DNA of 64,000 bases, from contig NC_134028.1 of NCBI RefSeq assembly GCF_964204645.1, forward strand, positions 1,984,001 to 2,048,000, in the 5' to 3' direction. Under the pieces are notes generated by a model that was not told the DNA's origin, ran no database searches, and saw nothing but the letters and a program-made list of their open reading frames with translations. Positions 41,859 through 56,000 of this stretch are shown here, piece by piece. Numbering within the stretch: the first letter of the stretch is position 1; each line of letters opens with the position of its first letter. This DNA comes from Tubulanus polymorphus. Its lineage: Eukaryota > Nemertea > Palaeonemertea > Tubulaniformes > Tubulanidae. Position numbers and translations under genes: made by a program.

Positions 41859-41865
41859 CATACAT

Positions 41866-41906
41866 GTCGTGTGGCCTAGCGGACGGATACGCGCGCTGTT
41901 AATAAG
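41866..41906 (+). repeat. tRNA 5'-half-like sequence
   Basis: GTGTGGCCTAGCGGACGGAT then ACGCGCGCTGTTAATAAG resembles the D-arm and anticodon arm of a tRNA (A-box TGGCCTAGCGGA; GTT in an Asn-like anticodon position). No T-arm or B-box follows; a TATCTCGTATGT tandem tract does. It is likely a tRNA-derived SINE or tRNA fragment. Confidence 0.4.
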
Positions 41907-41988
41907 TCGTATCTCGTATGTCATATGTTGTATCTCGTATGTTATATCTCGTATCTTGTATGTTGTATGTTGTATCTCGTATGTTGTT
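41907..41988 (+). repeat. Imperfect TATCTCGTATGT tandem repeat
   Basis: About 80 bp of degenerate repeats of TATCTCGTATGT and TGTATGT units directly after the tRNA-like stretch and about 80 bp before the NAT9 start codon. Confidence 0.7.
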
Positions 41989-42071
41989 GAATTGAATTGT
42001 CTCAGGTCTTCCATACTCTTAATCAGCAGCTATGTCTTAAGATTGTCCTAGGCCTAACGTTAGATGGAGAA

Positions 42072-43311
<1,240 letters not shown>

Positions 43312-44044
43312 CATAGTCAATAAGTTTAAATAAACATTTCTGCATTTGAATTAACACATTTCTCATATCTCAGGAATTAGGCATCGATGGAGAATGTGAG
43401 GAAATTTTGTGGTCATCGTTGATATTTCTTGGAAAGGACGAACATTTCTCGCGGTATCCTTGAACATGAAAACAACAAAGATCATTAATCTATATTTATA
43501 TAAATTGTGATATATTCACAGAAAAATCTTGATATTTTACACAAACAATTAACTTTATAATGCAATGTGTATGCAGCATGCATTTTAGACTAAAAAAAAA
43601 GAAGAACAATAGAAAATATAATTATCAATAAATTTAACTTCAACTTCTTCATACACGTACAAACATTCCACAGTTCTTAATTACAATCATACTTTTCAGT
43701 TGATAACTAAACATCTATTCAGGACGGATTTTGTGTCGTTGAAAAAAAATTATATCGTGTAAAAAATAAATGATAAATGCACGGCTAGTTAGTCGTGCGC
43801 ATGAAATATAAATAATTATTCCTAATGAATTTTATACCTATTCAATAAAAAATAGTTTTCATTTCAAAAAGTTATTCTGTTTTTATTTTTGGCTTTCAAA
43901 CCGAAGAGAATAGTCTTTTATCTGAAATATGCAATTATAGAATAACTCGTCAATCAAAGGTTCTATCAAAAGTAAAGATTGATATAAGGAAATTACACGA
44001 AGAATTTGTCTACAATAGTCTGACGTTCTCTTGGACGGAATTGA
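43312..44044. other. Convergent interval, NAT9 to dynein heavy chain
   Basis: 733 bp of AT-rich 3' UTR and spacer: AATAAA on plus at 43329-43334 for NAT9 and a possible minus-strand AATAAA at 43883-43888 for the dynein. No gene is visible. Confidence 0.5.
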
Positions 44045-47000
44045 TTAGGTTTGAAGTATAAGCGCAACACCACCGAGTATCCATCGAGCGGGCTTCTCTT
44101 TCGTTTTCAGATTGAACGTCCAGACGAACGTCGGACCGCGTTGTTTCGTTTTGTAAACGGGACACTCGTAGATATTTCTCGTTTCTTGTCGATCGACGGG
44201 TATCGCTTTGATGAACATAACCGGCATCGCGGGCGTCAGATCTTTCAGCTTAGCTTCGGCGATCATACCTACAAAATTGAATATAACTCTTCGTAAAAAC
44301 TTAGAAAATCTCCGGATATGAAATCGATTCTCAATTCTAAATCGACGATTACGTACCGGTTTGCATATCCCAGCGAGCTCCTTCCATGAACAGACCGTGC
44401 ACATAAGCGCCCTCTCTCGGTGGTCCGGCCATATCTTCGCGGCTCTTTTTAGTGACGTCGCATTGTAAGCACATTTTGTCGAGGGGCCATTCATTTTTAC
44501 GCGCCATCTGCTGCATGATGGCCGTGAGGAATGATTGCGGATTGAAGAATCCCGCCAGCCAGACGGCAGCCGGTAGCTGGAAGTCGGACACCCACGATTC
44601 TAATTCTTTCACGCGTTGTAGTAAATCGGTATACCACAGGGTGAGCGTGTAAAGCGACGGGTAAGCTCGTGCGGTCCAGCTATCCGGCACTGTGTCCAAA
44701 AACAGAGAATTCGAAAGACTTTCCATATCAGCAGTGATAGTCAATTCACCCTAAAATGGAAAAGGATACATTTTTATACCATCTAAATCAATTTCAACTT
44801 TCAGAAGAGTATTTCATTTGCTTTAAATTTTACCTTGAGACCGAGATCTAATTCCTTCAGCGAACGTCTGATTTCCGATGTTAAACCGTTCATACGTTCA
44901 CATTCCTGGAACGCGACGACGACGTACGGAGTTCTTTCTTCAACCGCTACTTTACCCATGATTTCCAGCATATTGAACTCGTCCGGTAATTTCTCCATGA
45001 TGTCGTCCAATATTTGTTTCACCTGAAAAATGACGACGGTTTTTATTTAGAATTTACAACGCGATGGACGGATGAAATTCCAAAAAACCGGATTCAGCAA
45101 AATTTACCTTTTCTTCGCGACTGACTCCACCGCCACCGTCACCTCCGGCATCACGTGGCTGCATTTCGAACACCGTTCGGAACAAGTTGTCCGATTTACT
45201 GGTCAAGAATTCGATTTCGGCATTCGGATGCAGTCCGTACAGGTACGGACTCTCAGGAGGCAGGCATTCGTCGATGTAGTTGTGGTAGCCTTTGTAATCA
45301 GAGTTTGGTGGAATAGGGAAACCAGGAGCTAAATACAGTTCACCATCCAACTGTTAAACATAAAATGGGTACATTAATTTTCTAAATGAAACACGTTAAA
45401 CAGGAGCTTATTTAAAAGTTAACATTCGAAATAACTGGGATTCTTAAACAAAAATCTTCTCATGTTCATATCGACTCATAAGAAGACAGCTGAGAAACCT
45501 ACCATATCAGGGTGCATGTATTCCTCTAAGTAAGTCCTACACAGACGTCTATCCCAATCATCGGTGATGTGACCTCCGTACATAATCTCACCGAACAAAT
45601 ATCTCAGATCTTCCCACGGCACTTTAGCGTTGGCTTCCAGATAGTTATACAACACGTTCATACTGATCGTCAGATCACCGGTGTTGTACGGGTAAACACG
45701 ATTCCAACCCTGCGCGCCGAACTTACGTCGCTCGCATACGACAGCGTGGAAGTAACACAGAGCGAACAGAATGGATTTAAACTCTGCCTCACGAGCGCAC
45801 ATCTCTAATGTATCCTACAATAACAAATATGATAATTAACGTCCTGAAAACACTCATTTCACACAGTGACTTAGTGCCACTGGGTAAGATGCTTTATGTT
45901 TAGGTACACATGGATGGTTGAGTTCGTCAGTCTGGAAGATACTTCGGAGCGCCTCGTGGCTATGTCACTTCTCCCCGAGGAAAGATTTAAAGATAAGGGT
46001 TATTACCTGGTTAAAGTTATCGAGAGCTTTGTGTAGATTAGCGTGCATTCCTGTCGGCGGTTCGTTAGTGATTTTGATCGCTGTTTCGAGGATACCCTGA
46101 GGAATGATGTGGTAGGCAGGGTCCCCGGCTGGCTCGGCACTGATGTAAACGCGATACGCTTCGTGACTTTCCTCGCTGTACTGCTCGAGTTTCTTCTCCA
46201 ATGTCGCCAACCATTTCGCAACCAAATGTACATTCTATAAAACAAAATATGTGGGATATAGGCTCAGCGTCCAATTGTTGATCAGTGTTCAAATATGAAA
46301 AGAAAGAGATGTTCAAAGAAGAGCTGCTCAACATTACAGTTTCAATTTTATAGTTGCACACCAGCCAGCCTTTAGAGCAACTGACCTAGAATTTTAGTAG
46401 AATCTAGCTGAATTCATCTGTGGCCAAGGAAGATCTAACATTTACCTGTAACACGACCCAATGGCCTTCTTTAGCCGCTAAATCCATAGCCTGTTCGGCT
46501 ACAATCTCTTGACCTTGACCCAATGAGATATTGTGGAAGTTCTTATCGTCGCTCGTGAAACCGAGTTTTTTGCCGAGAGCTTCGACGTCTTTTAACGGAT
46601 CGACACCGGGGGACAGAATGAAGAATATGGGCGTTCCGGGTCCGGATTCCTCGTACGATTTCGCAAACTCCACACTACGACCTTCTACGTACTTTTTACC
46701 CAGTTTATCCTCCACGAAATCGCTGAAATAGTGTATGAGATTTCATAAGATAGGATAGGATTACGAATTCGTATAGCGCCTCGTGAATTAGTAGAACGCT
46801 TGTCAAAGGCGCTCTCCAGAAACTGGTGATGATATGAACATAAATGTCTTTGAGCTGTCTTTTGATAGCGTGAGTGAATATAACGGCGAGGGTCGGGTAG
46901 GGAATGTCACAAACGCACGTCTGCCAAACGACTTCAGATAATATGATTTAACTGAGAGATGATTCTGTGACTTTATCGTTCAAACTGGTCTGTAAACTGT

Positions 47001-50000
47001 TAAAAGGCTGGAGAGGTAAGAGGCTGCAAAATTAAGGGAACGCGAACAAAGCGTCAATGCCTACATGGTATATGGTATCAATACCATAAATATGACAGTT
47101 GAGATGCTTACGTGATGGCATAGCTCATACGATCAGGACGCAGAGCTCTCATGATACACAGTTTCTGCAGCAATGTCTTATTCTTCCATTCTTGCGGGAA
47201 TTTCTCTTTTTCCGGACATTCGCTTTCGACGAATTTCTTCCATCGTTTCGCCGAGCCTTCGATGTCGCGATCCAAGTTACGGAATTCGTCCATGTTCGAC
47301 AGAGCCTGTAATATACAGAATTACCCGGTGAAAAAAATCAAGATTACGTCTAGGGGGAAATCATCAACATGTGTAAGAAGCCCATCCTAGAACAATGGAA
47401 AATCATGGTTTTAACTGACAGAATTTCAGAATTTGTTCATAGGTTATTTTCTCCCACATCTTTGAAACTCCGCCTAGATTTTTCAAAAGTTGTTGAATGT
47501 CGCAATGACACGATGTTTTCTTACCTTAATTCCTCCCCAACCGAGGTGACTGAGGAAATCAACCGGACTGGTTAAGTTAGGAACGAACGGGAACCGAAGT
47601 AAGAAATCCAGTTCGACGGCGTTGACCTCCTTTTTCATCAGTAAAACTTGGAACGCCATCTGAGCGGTGAAAATGAGCTTGTCTTTCTCGAACAGACCTC
47701 GCGACGTATATATAAACACGGAGAATGTGATACAATCGATTAGATTCTCAACTCGTACTTTCACCTCTTCAGCCGGTTCCGCTCGATCGATAGCTTTCTC
47801 AAATACTACGCTGAACGCCTGAAATTAGATCATTAGACCATCTAGATCGACTTTGTTTATTTCGAGCAGTTAGAACGAAAGAACGAATTTTGCTTTTAGC
47901 TCGACCAGCGAACAAATCTAGACAATTGCAGCGTAAATGAATGAGATTTTCTTACCTTCAGCGAGAACTGGTACATCGGGTTGATCTTATTCAAATCATT
48001 AAGGATGAAGTAAAGAAGCGAAGCCCTCGCCGCAGCCGGTCGATACAACTCTCTCGCTTCGTTAATTTTCACTTCCGTTACCTTCGCCTCTGCGACCTTC
48101 TCTTCGATCTCGGCCGCCGTACTCTTCGTAGTTTCGAGATTCTCCACCAGGGCCGTGTCGCCGAGGAAATTACCCTCGGCCGCCGACAGGCGAGCTAACA
48201 GCGAATCTTCCAGCTCTTTCAACGTGATTTTGAATTCGTTTTGTTGACGAGTCAACTCGGATTTCAGTTTCTCCAAATCCGGACGCTCCTTACTGACGAC
48301 AGCGGCGAGCAATTGATCTTCTAAACCGTCTCGCGTTACGGTGAAATTAATCAGCGTAGTTTGCGCCTGCATCTCTGGTTTGTAATGAGGATTAGCGAGT
48401 TTCGTGTGTAGAATTAAACGGAATTGCGGGTTGTACTCGACCTCCTTGTCGCCCATTTTGATCGCGCGACCTTTCTTGATCGTGTTACGTCCGAGAATCG
48501 GGTCTAAAACGGGATCGACGTTTTCGCCGATGTTCTCGATGAGCACGACGTCTCCGTTGGAAACGGCGCGTTCGATCGCGTCGAGGTATCCTCTTTGTCC
48601 GAGACGTACCACTTTCAACGCCGTGCCGTAACGATTTTTTATCCAGACGACGCCCTGCAACTGAGGATCGATCATCAGCGGCCATCTTTCGGCGTTGGTT
48701 AGAATCGTCGCGTTCTCCGTCGACATTCGATCGCTCGGTAGACCTTCGTTATTCCAGGTCGCGACCGTCGCGTCGTCCGTCAACATTCCGAGAGGATCGA
48801 CGTCTCCGCTGATCGGAATCGGATTCTTCTGCGCGGCGAGGAACGGCATCCAACATTTCTCCATCAGATCGAGACGATATTGCTTAGTGAAACAACCGAC
48901 GTAGGATATAAACGCAGTCGTTAACAGCACGTCACCGGGTAGAGTTACTTCTTGTTTACGGAATTCTCCGACCGATTCAGCCCAACGTACGTTCTCTGAA
49001 GCTAGACCTCCGACTAATCGATTAGCTAACTCGATCGTACGCGCCGTATTCTCCGCTTCTTGCTGACATTTCAATTTCTCTCCGGTCGCGCGTTCGAATT
49101 CGTCCGTCAACTTCTTCAAAGCCGCCTCCAACGATTCTAATTTAGCTTTGATCGACGCCAGTTTTTCTTGAGCGGCCGATAATTCGGCGTTGGCCTGATT
49201 CAGAGCGATACGCTTCGGTTCCACTTCGCAATAAACGTCGTAGAACATCATTATATTAATGACCCACGAACACAAACCGGCAGCGGCTGCCGATTTGGCG
49301 CGGATGAAATCGGCGTTGAATTCCGGATCGACTAAGAACGCTTGCGTCGCTTTACGGCAGTTCTCGTGAATGTTCTCTTTGTCGTAGTTGATCAACGCGT
49401 CCAAAAACTGATCGACTTTCGCCATCATGATTTTCGCCGCTTTCCAGCTACGATCTTTCGGTACTTTACCTCCCGGAGCCATCAGACACATGACGGCCGC
49501 CGTTACGTTCACTACAGCTGCCGGTGGAGAACCGAACGATTTCAACTCTGTCAAATTATTCTGTAAATGATAAGTTTAATTCATCGATGTTAAATGTTAT
49601 CCAATTTCATAAAATCAATAGCGGTCAGTTGTAAACCCAGGCCATATTCAGCATTCAGCCATATATTTGGATACAAGTCATGACTGGATACGCAAGTTTG
49701 ATTTAATTTCTTGATTAATTCAGCTAATCTTCATTAATCTTAGTCACCAGGATCCAGCTCCACAGTTGAGTTGAGTTACAATCAATTCATTTTAAATGAG
49801 TCAAATCTTAGTTCATAAAAATCATTATCAAATTGATTTAGGAGTGACTCCTTTTTGTGGCACACGGCTGATCGACTGATGCATATCCTAACAACATCAT
49901 GACCATTATTACCTTGTTCAGAGTGTTCAAAGCTTCTTGAGCGGCGATCAAAGCCGGTTCAGCTTTCGCTAAATCTGCCTCGCAATCGCGTTGTTTCTTC

Positions 50001-53000
50001 GAGACCTCTTCGTTGATGATCGAGACTTTCTTCTCTTCCTCATCGGCGATCGCTTTCTCTTTCGACACTTTCTCAGTTTCGACTCCGACGACTGAAATCA
50101 GTTTATTCGCGTCTTCGTTTTTCTGAGCGAGTTCAACCTCTTGAGCCGCGAGTTTAGCTTTCATGTCGTCGACCTGTGAATTACATCATTGAATAGGAAC
50201 CTCACGATATCGAACAAATGAATTAAATAAAATTGTGGCATTTAAGATCTTTATTATTCAACCCACTTGTTCTAAATTTCAGATGTATCCTATCTTGGAC
50301 CAGGACCCTTAGTATAAGACCATGTTAGTTCTATAGCCAATTTAACAACTTAAGACCTGTTTTAAGACTTAATCAAGCCTGACTTTGAATCTGGCACTGG
50401 GGCTGAAGTTTTCCCTTACCTGTGCTGCGGTGCTTTTCAGTTTTTGAAGACCGTTCTCGAGACGTTGCATTTTTTGCATGAGCTCGGCGTGTTTACGTTT
50501 CAGTAGATTGTGATACAGCGCAATCTGTTCGAGGAATGATTTCGGAGTCGTGTAATTGTATCGTCTTTCGTTTTGTAAATACGCTACGCTCGTTTCGTTC
50601 ACTGATTTGTGCACGTAAGCCATGAATTCGGAAATCGATTCTCTCAGATCCGGCTGAAAGAGATGAAAAAATATGCGTATTAGACGAATTCCAGGATCGA
50701 GCGATTCCAAATTTAGATTCAACTCTTAGTTGAGTATCAAACGAATCCCTTCATGTTTCATAGGTAATAAGTGCTAATCATTCAAATAGACTGTTACTTA
50801 CTGTGAGCAACTCAACCTCTTGCAAGAACCGTAAACTGACAGACACCAGCGCCTCTTCTGGCCATTCGTGGAACCAATCGATACACGTACAGTTAACGAC
50901 GGCAGGGAATTTACGAGCGCGTACCCTCAGAGTGTTACCGACCGGCGAGAAACAAAGCACAACCTAAAAGCATTCATAAGATAACAAAATGTGATCGCGG
51001 TTGTACAGAAAATTCTGAATTTTTGCAGAAAATCTCAAAATGTTTGAATTTACCTTCAGTTGACGACGGACTCTATCGATAAAGAATCGCCAGCAATTTT
51101 CCCTCGTATCTTGAAGACCTTGACCTTTCACCTCGTTTCGAACGCCGCCGATGATATTTTCGACCTCGTCGTCCGGGAACAGATCAGGAATTTCACCCGA
51201 CGCTAACAAATCGTTAATCAACACCAAGAACTTCTCATCAGCGACCTGAGCATCCGTCATCAGGAAAACTGTTCCGATATTCTTCACTCCCGCCTTCATA
51301 TACAACGCTCCCAAGTCCAATTTCAAGTCTGGAATGCTGTAGCCTTTTCGTAGCGTTATCTGGAATACTTCCAAGCTGCTGATCGAAGCGGCTAATCGGG
51401 ATAAACTTTGTTTACCGCTGCCACCAACACCGACGAGGAGAGCGTTACCGCGTGGACTTTCTAAAATACGGTTGATTCGACAGATATGTTGAATGGCGTC
51501 TTCGAACAGAACCAGGTTCATAGCGGCGTTGATTTCGTTATAGCCGTCTAGAGCTTCGGTCAAGATTTTCGTCAATTCGGGCCAGCCTTCGACCGTTAAG
51601 TATTTAGGCTCGCCGATTCCCGACGAGAAATGACTGTAGATCATCGGTCGCGCGAACAACACGTCTTCAGCCATATCCTAAAATAATAACGGTCTAAATG
51701 TTATCATTCTAAGCTAACTGATGTTCTCGCGTGCTTTCTAAAGACCCTAAAATCTTAGAAAAAAGGAAATTGAGATTTTGCTCGTAAAATATTTGATGAA
51801 GCTAAAAAAAACAAACCAAAATTCATAAAAGATATTAATATCATGCTTGCTACACCCCGAACATGCAAATCTATTTGTTTCTCATGATTTGAAATGATAA
51901 ACAAAACTGGTGTAAAATGAATATATATCCTATCCGATCGTGATGAAGAGAATTGTGAGCGAAAAAAAATCAGTACAACTTAATAAATAAATCAACCTTT
52001 TCCTCTAATCTAACAAGTTTTTTAACGTCATTATTTTCGAGGTCTGCCTCATCGGGATTGTCTGGCTAATAATTATGAACCGAGAGGAAAGAAAATAAAA
52101 TAGAACCGAAAGAGGTTATGTTAGATAAAATAAAATCGATTTCTCAAGGATTTGTTCCGGGCGGGGGCTAATGGGAGTCTTATAGTCACTAACCTCGAAC
52201 GATTTTTTCGTAACGTCTTTAATGAGTTTATCGAAACTCTCCATATCGTTTTCGTCGATGAGTTTATCTCTGTAAACTCGTTCGGCCTCGTGCATCCACA
52301 ATCTCACCAGATCAGTCGGTTGTTTGATACATTCATTGGTAGCAAACAACATTCCCTGAATTACAAACATAAATCACGAGTCACTTACATGACAGCAAAA
52401 CTGCAAAACTATGAAACTTAATAGTTGGTTAAGAATCCAGGGCCTGGTTTCATAGACCAAGAATCAAAGTAATCCCTAGGGATAAATCCTCGATCTGGAT
52501 GACACCCACCATAGTAACAATCAGAAACCTTGGTTACAACTGACAAATTTCAAAATGTTCCCAGGTATTACTTTGTTTCCGCATCTATAAAACCCAGCCC
52601 TGATGTAACACCAATACGTTTAATAGGCCAAACTTTTGTCTAAAAATCCCTAATTTTTGAATTTTTTCTTTTTCTTCGTTTCTATATCAAGGAGAGATGC
52701 ACCTCTCAGTATGTCTTATATACCTGGAAGATATTGGACAGATCTCTCAAGTTAAACACGTAGTGGAACTTGATGGCAGTAGGCAAGAACGACGAAGCCA
52801 TTCGGTTGTGAAGAGTTAACGCCGCTTGGATCAAAGTCGGCGCCAGTTTTTGGATATTCGACAAAACTTCGCTCATCGCCAAATGTTGCGAAAGAATGGA
52901 CGTGTAGATGGTAGACAACGCGTCGAGACCCGGGAAACTCAATGCGAACACGCAGAAATGTCGCTAGAATAAAACAAAAAAAAAATATCAGCATCAAATG

Positions 53001-56000
53001 TTGTTCACAATTGACACAAACATATCTCGAAGAATTGATGTAATTTACCTGTAAACGTGGATTGATAGTAAAACTACCGGCTGTTGGATTCATGCAGGCT
53101 ACGTATTGCGTATTATGAATTTCTTTCAACGATAGTTTAGAACGGTCGAACCAATGACTGTAATCGAGATGTTGTCGAATCAACGTATGCGGCTGTACTG
53201 TGAAGTATTTGTCCACCTAGAATAGTAAGAAAATTCGTATGAATCGTTGAGAAAAATATTCTCAAGCTCTTTGGTCGCGTTGTAAATATCAGGCATCTTT
53301 TCTAAACAGCATTTTCAGGAAATTAATTACCTCGGGCATATTCATATCATCGATGAAGTAGATAAGCGATTTCGTTCCCGGAGGACCGAAGTTTCGACCG
53401 GCTTTTTTCTCGAGCGGTTTTTCGAGTACGCGTTGCAACATTTCGGACGTCGTGTAGAAATTGAACGGCACGTTAGCGATCAGGTAGTCCTCCGATAGAG
53501 CGTTCAGTTTATCCTGTAACAGTACGGTTTTACCGGTACCGGCGTTACCGACGAGCATGATCGGACGACGTTTCTCGATGAGTTTGTCGAGGAAGTATCG
53601 GATTCGCGTCGTCTCCGCCGTGTGTACAAGAGCAGCCTAGAAATAACAATCGCAAAGTTCATGAATAAACAAACGTTTAAAACATCCACAAAGCTTTTTT
53701 ATCATGCCATTCACAAATTCCTCATTACATCTATTAAGTTTACTCATTAAACTAAGTTAACATTTTGCGTGCTTTGCGCATAATTTCAAAGAACTTTATT
53801 GCTCACTACGGAGAGAGGGAGCATAGCTTCTAATGCTGTTTCAAAAAGCTTTTTCCAATTGTGAAAATATAAGTCCTATATGTAAACATGCATCATTTCA
53901 TGCTTTTTACAACTCATTGCGAATGAGCAAAATTGATAAGCCCAGATTTCCATTCAAAATAATGTGTATGTTATGATATTTTTGAAACATGCGCTGATGT
54001 GTTGTTTTGAAGCTAGCCGTAAGACACCTGTAAACAGATTTCCGGTCGTTTCGGTTTTTTACTATTCTTTGTATCTTTTTTGGTTTCTTTGAGAAAATCC
54101 TGATCCGATCAAGAAGCGTTTTACGATACGAAAAGAGAACATTTCAAATCCGAGATTAAGAATTTCCTTTTTTTCATAAGGGATTCAAACAGAATGTATC
54201 GCGATGTATTTTATTTTACCTGTAAGGGAAGTTCAGGGTCGAGTTCGAACTTCATGATTCTCTTCGTCCACGGTTCGAATTTCTTCGTTTCCTCGTCGAT
54301 GAAGTAATCGAACACGGTTCCCTGCGACGGGAATTTGATCGTTTTGAACTCGGTCGTCCACCATTTCGTGAACTCGACGCGATAATCGACGAGCTGATCC
54401 TGGAACGTACATCCTCCGAACGCCCACACGCAACAGAACACGAAGTATAATTCGTACAGCTCTTTCGGACAATCCGGAGGAGTGTTCTCCGGCGTAAGCA
54501 TCACCTCCAACAAGAACAACAACATCTGAATGTGACTGACTTCGGCGATCGGAGTAATTTTCTTGAATCGAGTGCGCATCACTTCCAGACAGGTCGGCAC
54601 GTATTTATCGAACAGAATTGTTAGATTAGCTTTCTCTGACTGCACTTCACGAGTATCGATCCAACTCGTTACATATCTGTAATATTAAACAGGTTACGTT
54701 TTGGCATAAGATGAAGGAAGATTATACGACTTTGGTATAAAGAGTATGGTAGAAATATGGGCAAGATATTTCAGTTTTTAGGATTCGAGTTGTGGAGCCA
54801 GTGCATAGTACATCAGTTCACCTGATGAAGCTATTTGTAGCGAAAGCTCTAAACAAGTTAACCTTCAAAATTTACAGGTTTTAAGATTGGATTCAAGATT
54901 GGGTTAAACTGATCTTAAATCGAACCTTGTCTTGGCAAATGATTCAGTCGACAAAATTGCTACTGTGACTGTCAATTTGAGATAAAACAGTGGAAATGGT
55001 GGATACTTACGGATTCCAGCCAAGATCAGCCGGATTGATGTAGAGGATACCGGCTCTCGAGACAGTAGCAGGCGTGGCAGTCTTCAGATGACTGATCTCG
55101 AATAACAATCTCATCTGAGCGGTCAAAGCGATACGTTCGTTACTGGCTAACGTCAACACTTTATTGTCGTCCATCACGGTATTCAACGATTCAATCCACA
55201 TAGGATCGATGTCACCGTCCAAAACGATCCACTTCGGTCCGTCGCCCGTTAGATTCGCCATATCTCTCATAATCGTCGAGAACAAACCTTTATAAATTAG
55301 AAAATAATAACATCCGTAATTGTAAGCAATAATTTGTGCAAACTAAAGACTCACATTTCCACAGTCGATGGTTAGAATTAGATTCTCAATCAAATCTTTA
55401 GTGTTCGAATTTGAAAATGAAGAATTTTAGTCAAAACTCTCAGCGAACTTAACCCACAACCAATTTAATTTTCCAGGTAGGTGGCCACCCTGAGACTTGA
55501 TAGAACGAGTCTGATCATATATAAAACACTAACCGTCCTTCCATTCACGAGTGGCTGGGTTAATAATACCAAACAGTTCATCATTAGTGACGGCTTTCGG
55601 ATTCAAATCGACGGCGACCGGTTTCTTCTTCAGATTCTGATTCGTTTTGAACAACGTTTTCCACACTTGACTTTTACCGGTACCGGCATTACCGACAATA
55701 AACACCGAATGACGTACTTCGAACAATTCTTGCAATTGCACGACCTGAAAATTTAAAATTAATTTAAAAAAAAATTTCATTTACTTCTCACTTTCCTCTC
55801 GTTCATCGAATCGGCTAATTCTTACCTTGAGAACGAAACTGTCTTCCGGTTGCAGTTTCTTGTCGAGCGTCGCTTGTTTGATGTTCTTCTCGAATTCGGG
55901 ATCTCGTTTACGGGGTACGTCGAGAGCCGGGAACAGATCGGAAATCAGACCCATAAATACGGGCAAATCATCGGTAACGATCTTCGGAATGTTGAAATCA

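Larger units (their letters stand above)
40623..42071. promoter_or_regulatory. Divergent intergenic region, IVD to NAT9
   Basis: 1.45 kb between two divergent start codons, so it contains both promoters and 5' UTRs. Most of it is a repeat-derived unit: inverted arms at 40730-40769 and 41816-41858, a perfect 13-bp hairpin at 41194-41228, a tRNA-like stretch at 41866-41906 and an imperfect TATCTCGTATGT tandem tract at 41907-41988. No TATA box is evident for either gene. Confidence 0.5.

Noticed and set aside
41997-42071. Upstream in-frame ATG of NAT9
   Set aside because: Family homology starts at 42072 (MRKNKNIHILGK); the extra 25 residues have no counterpart.
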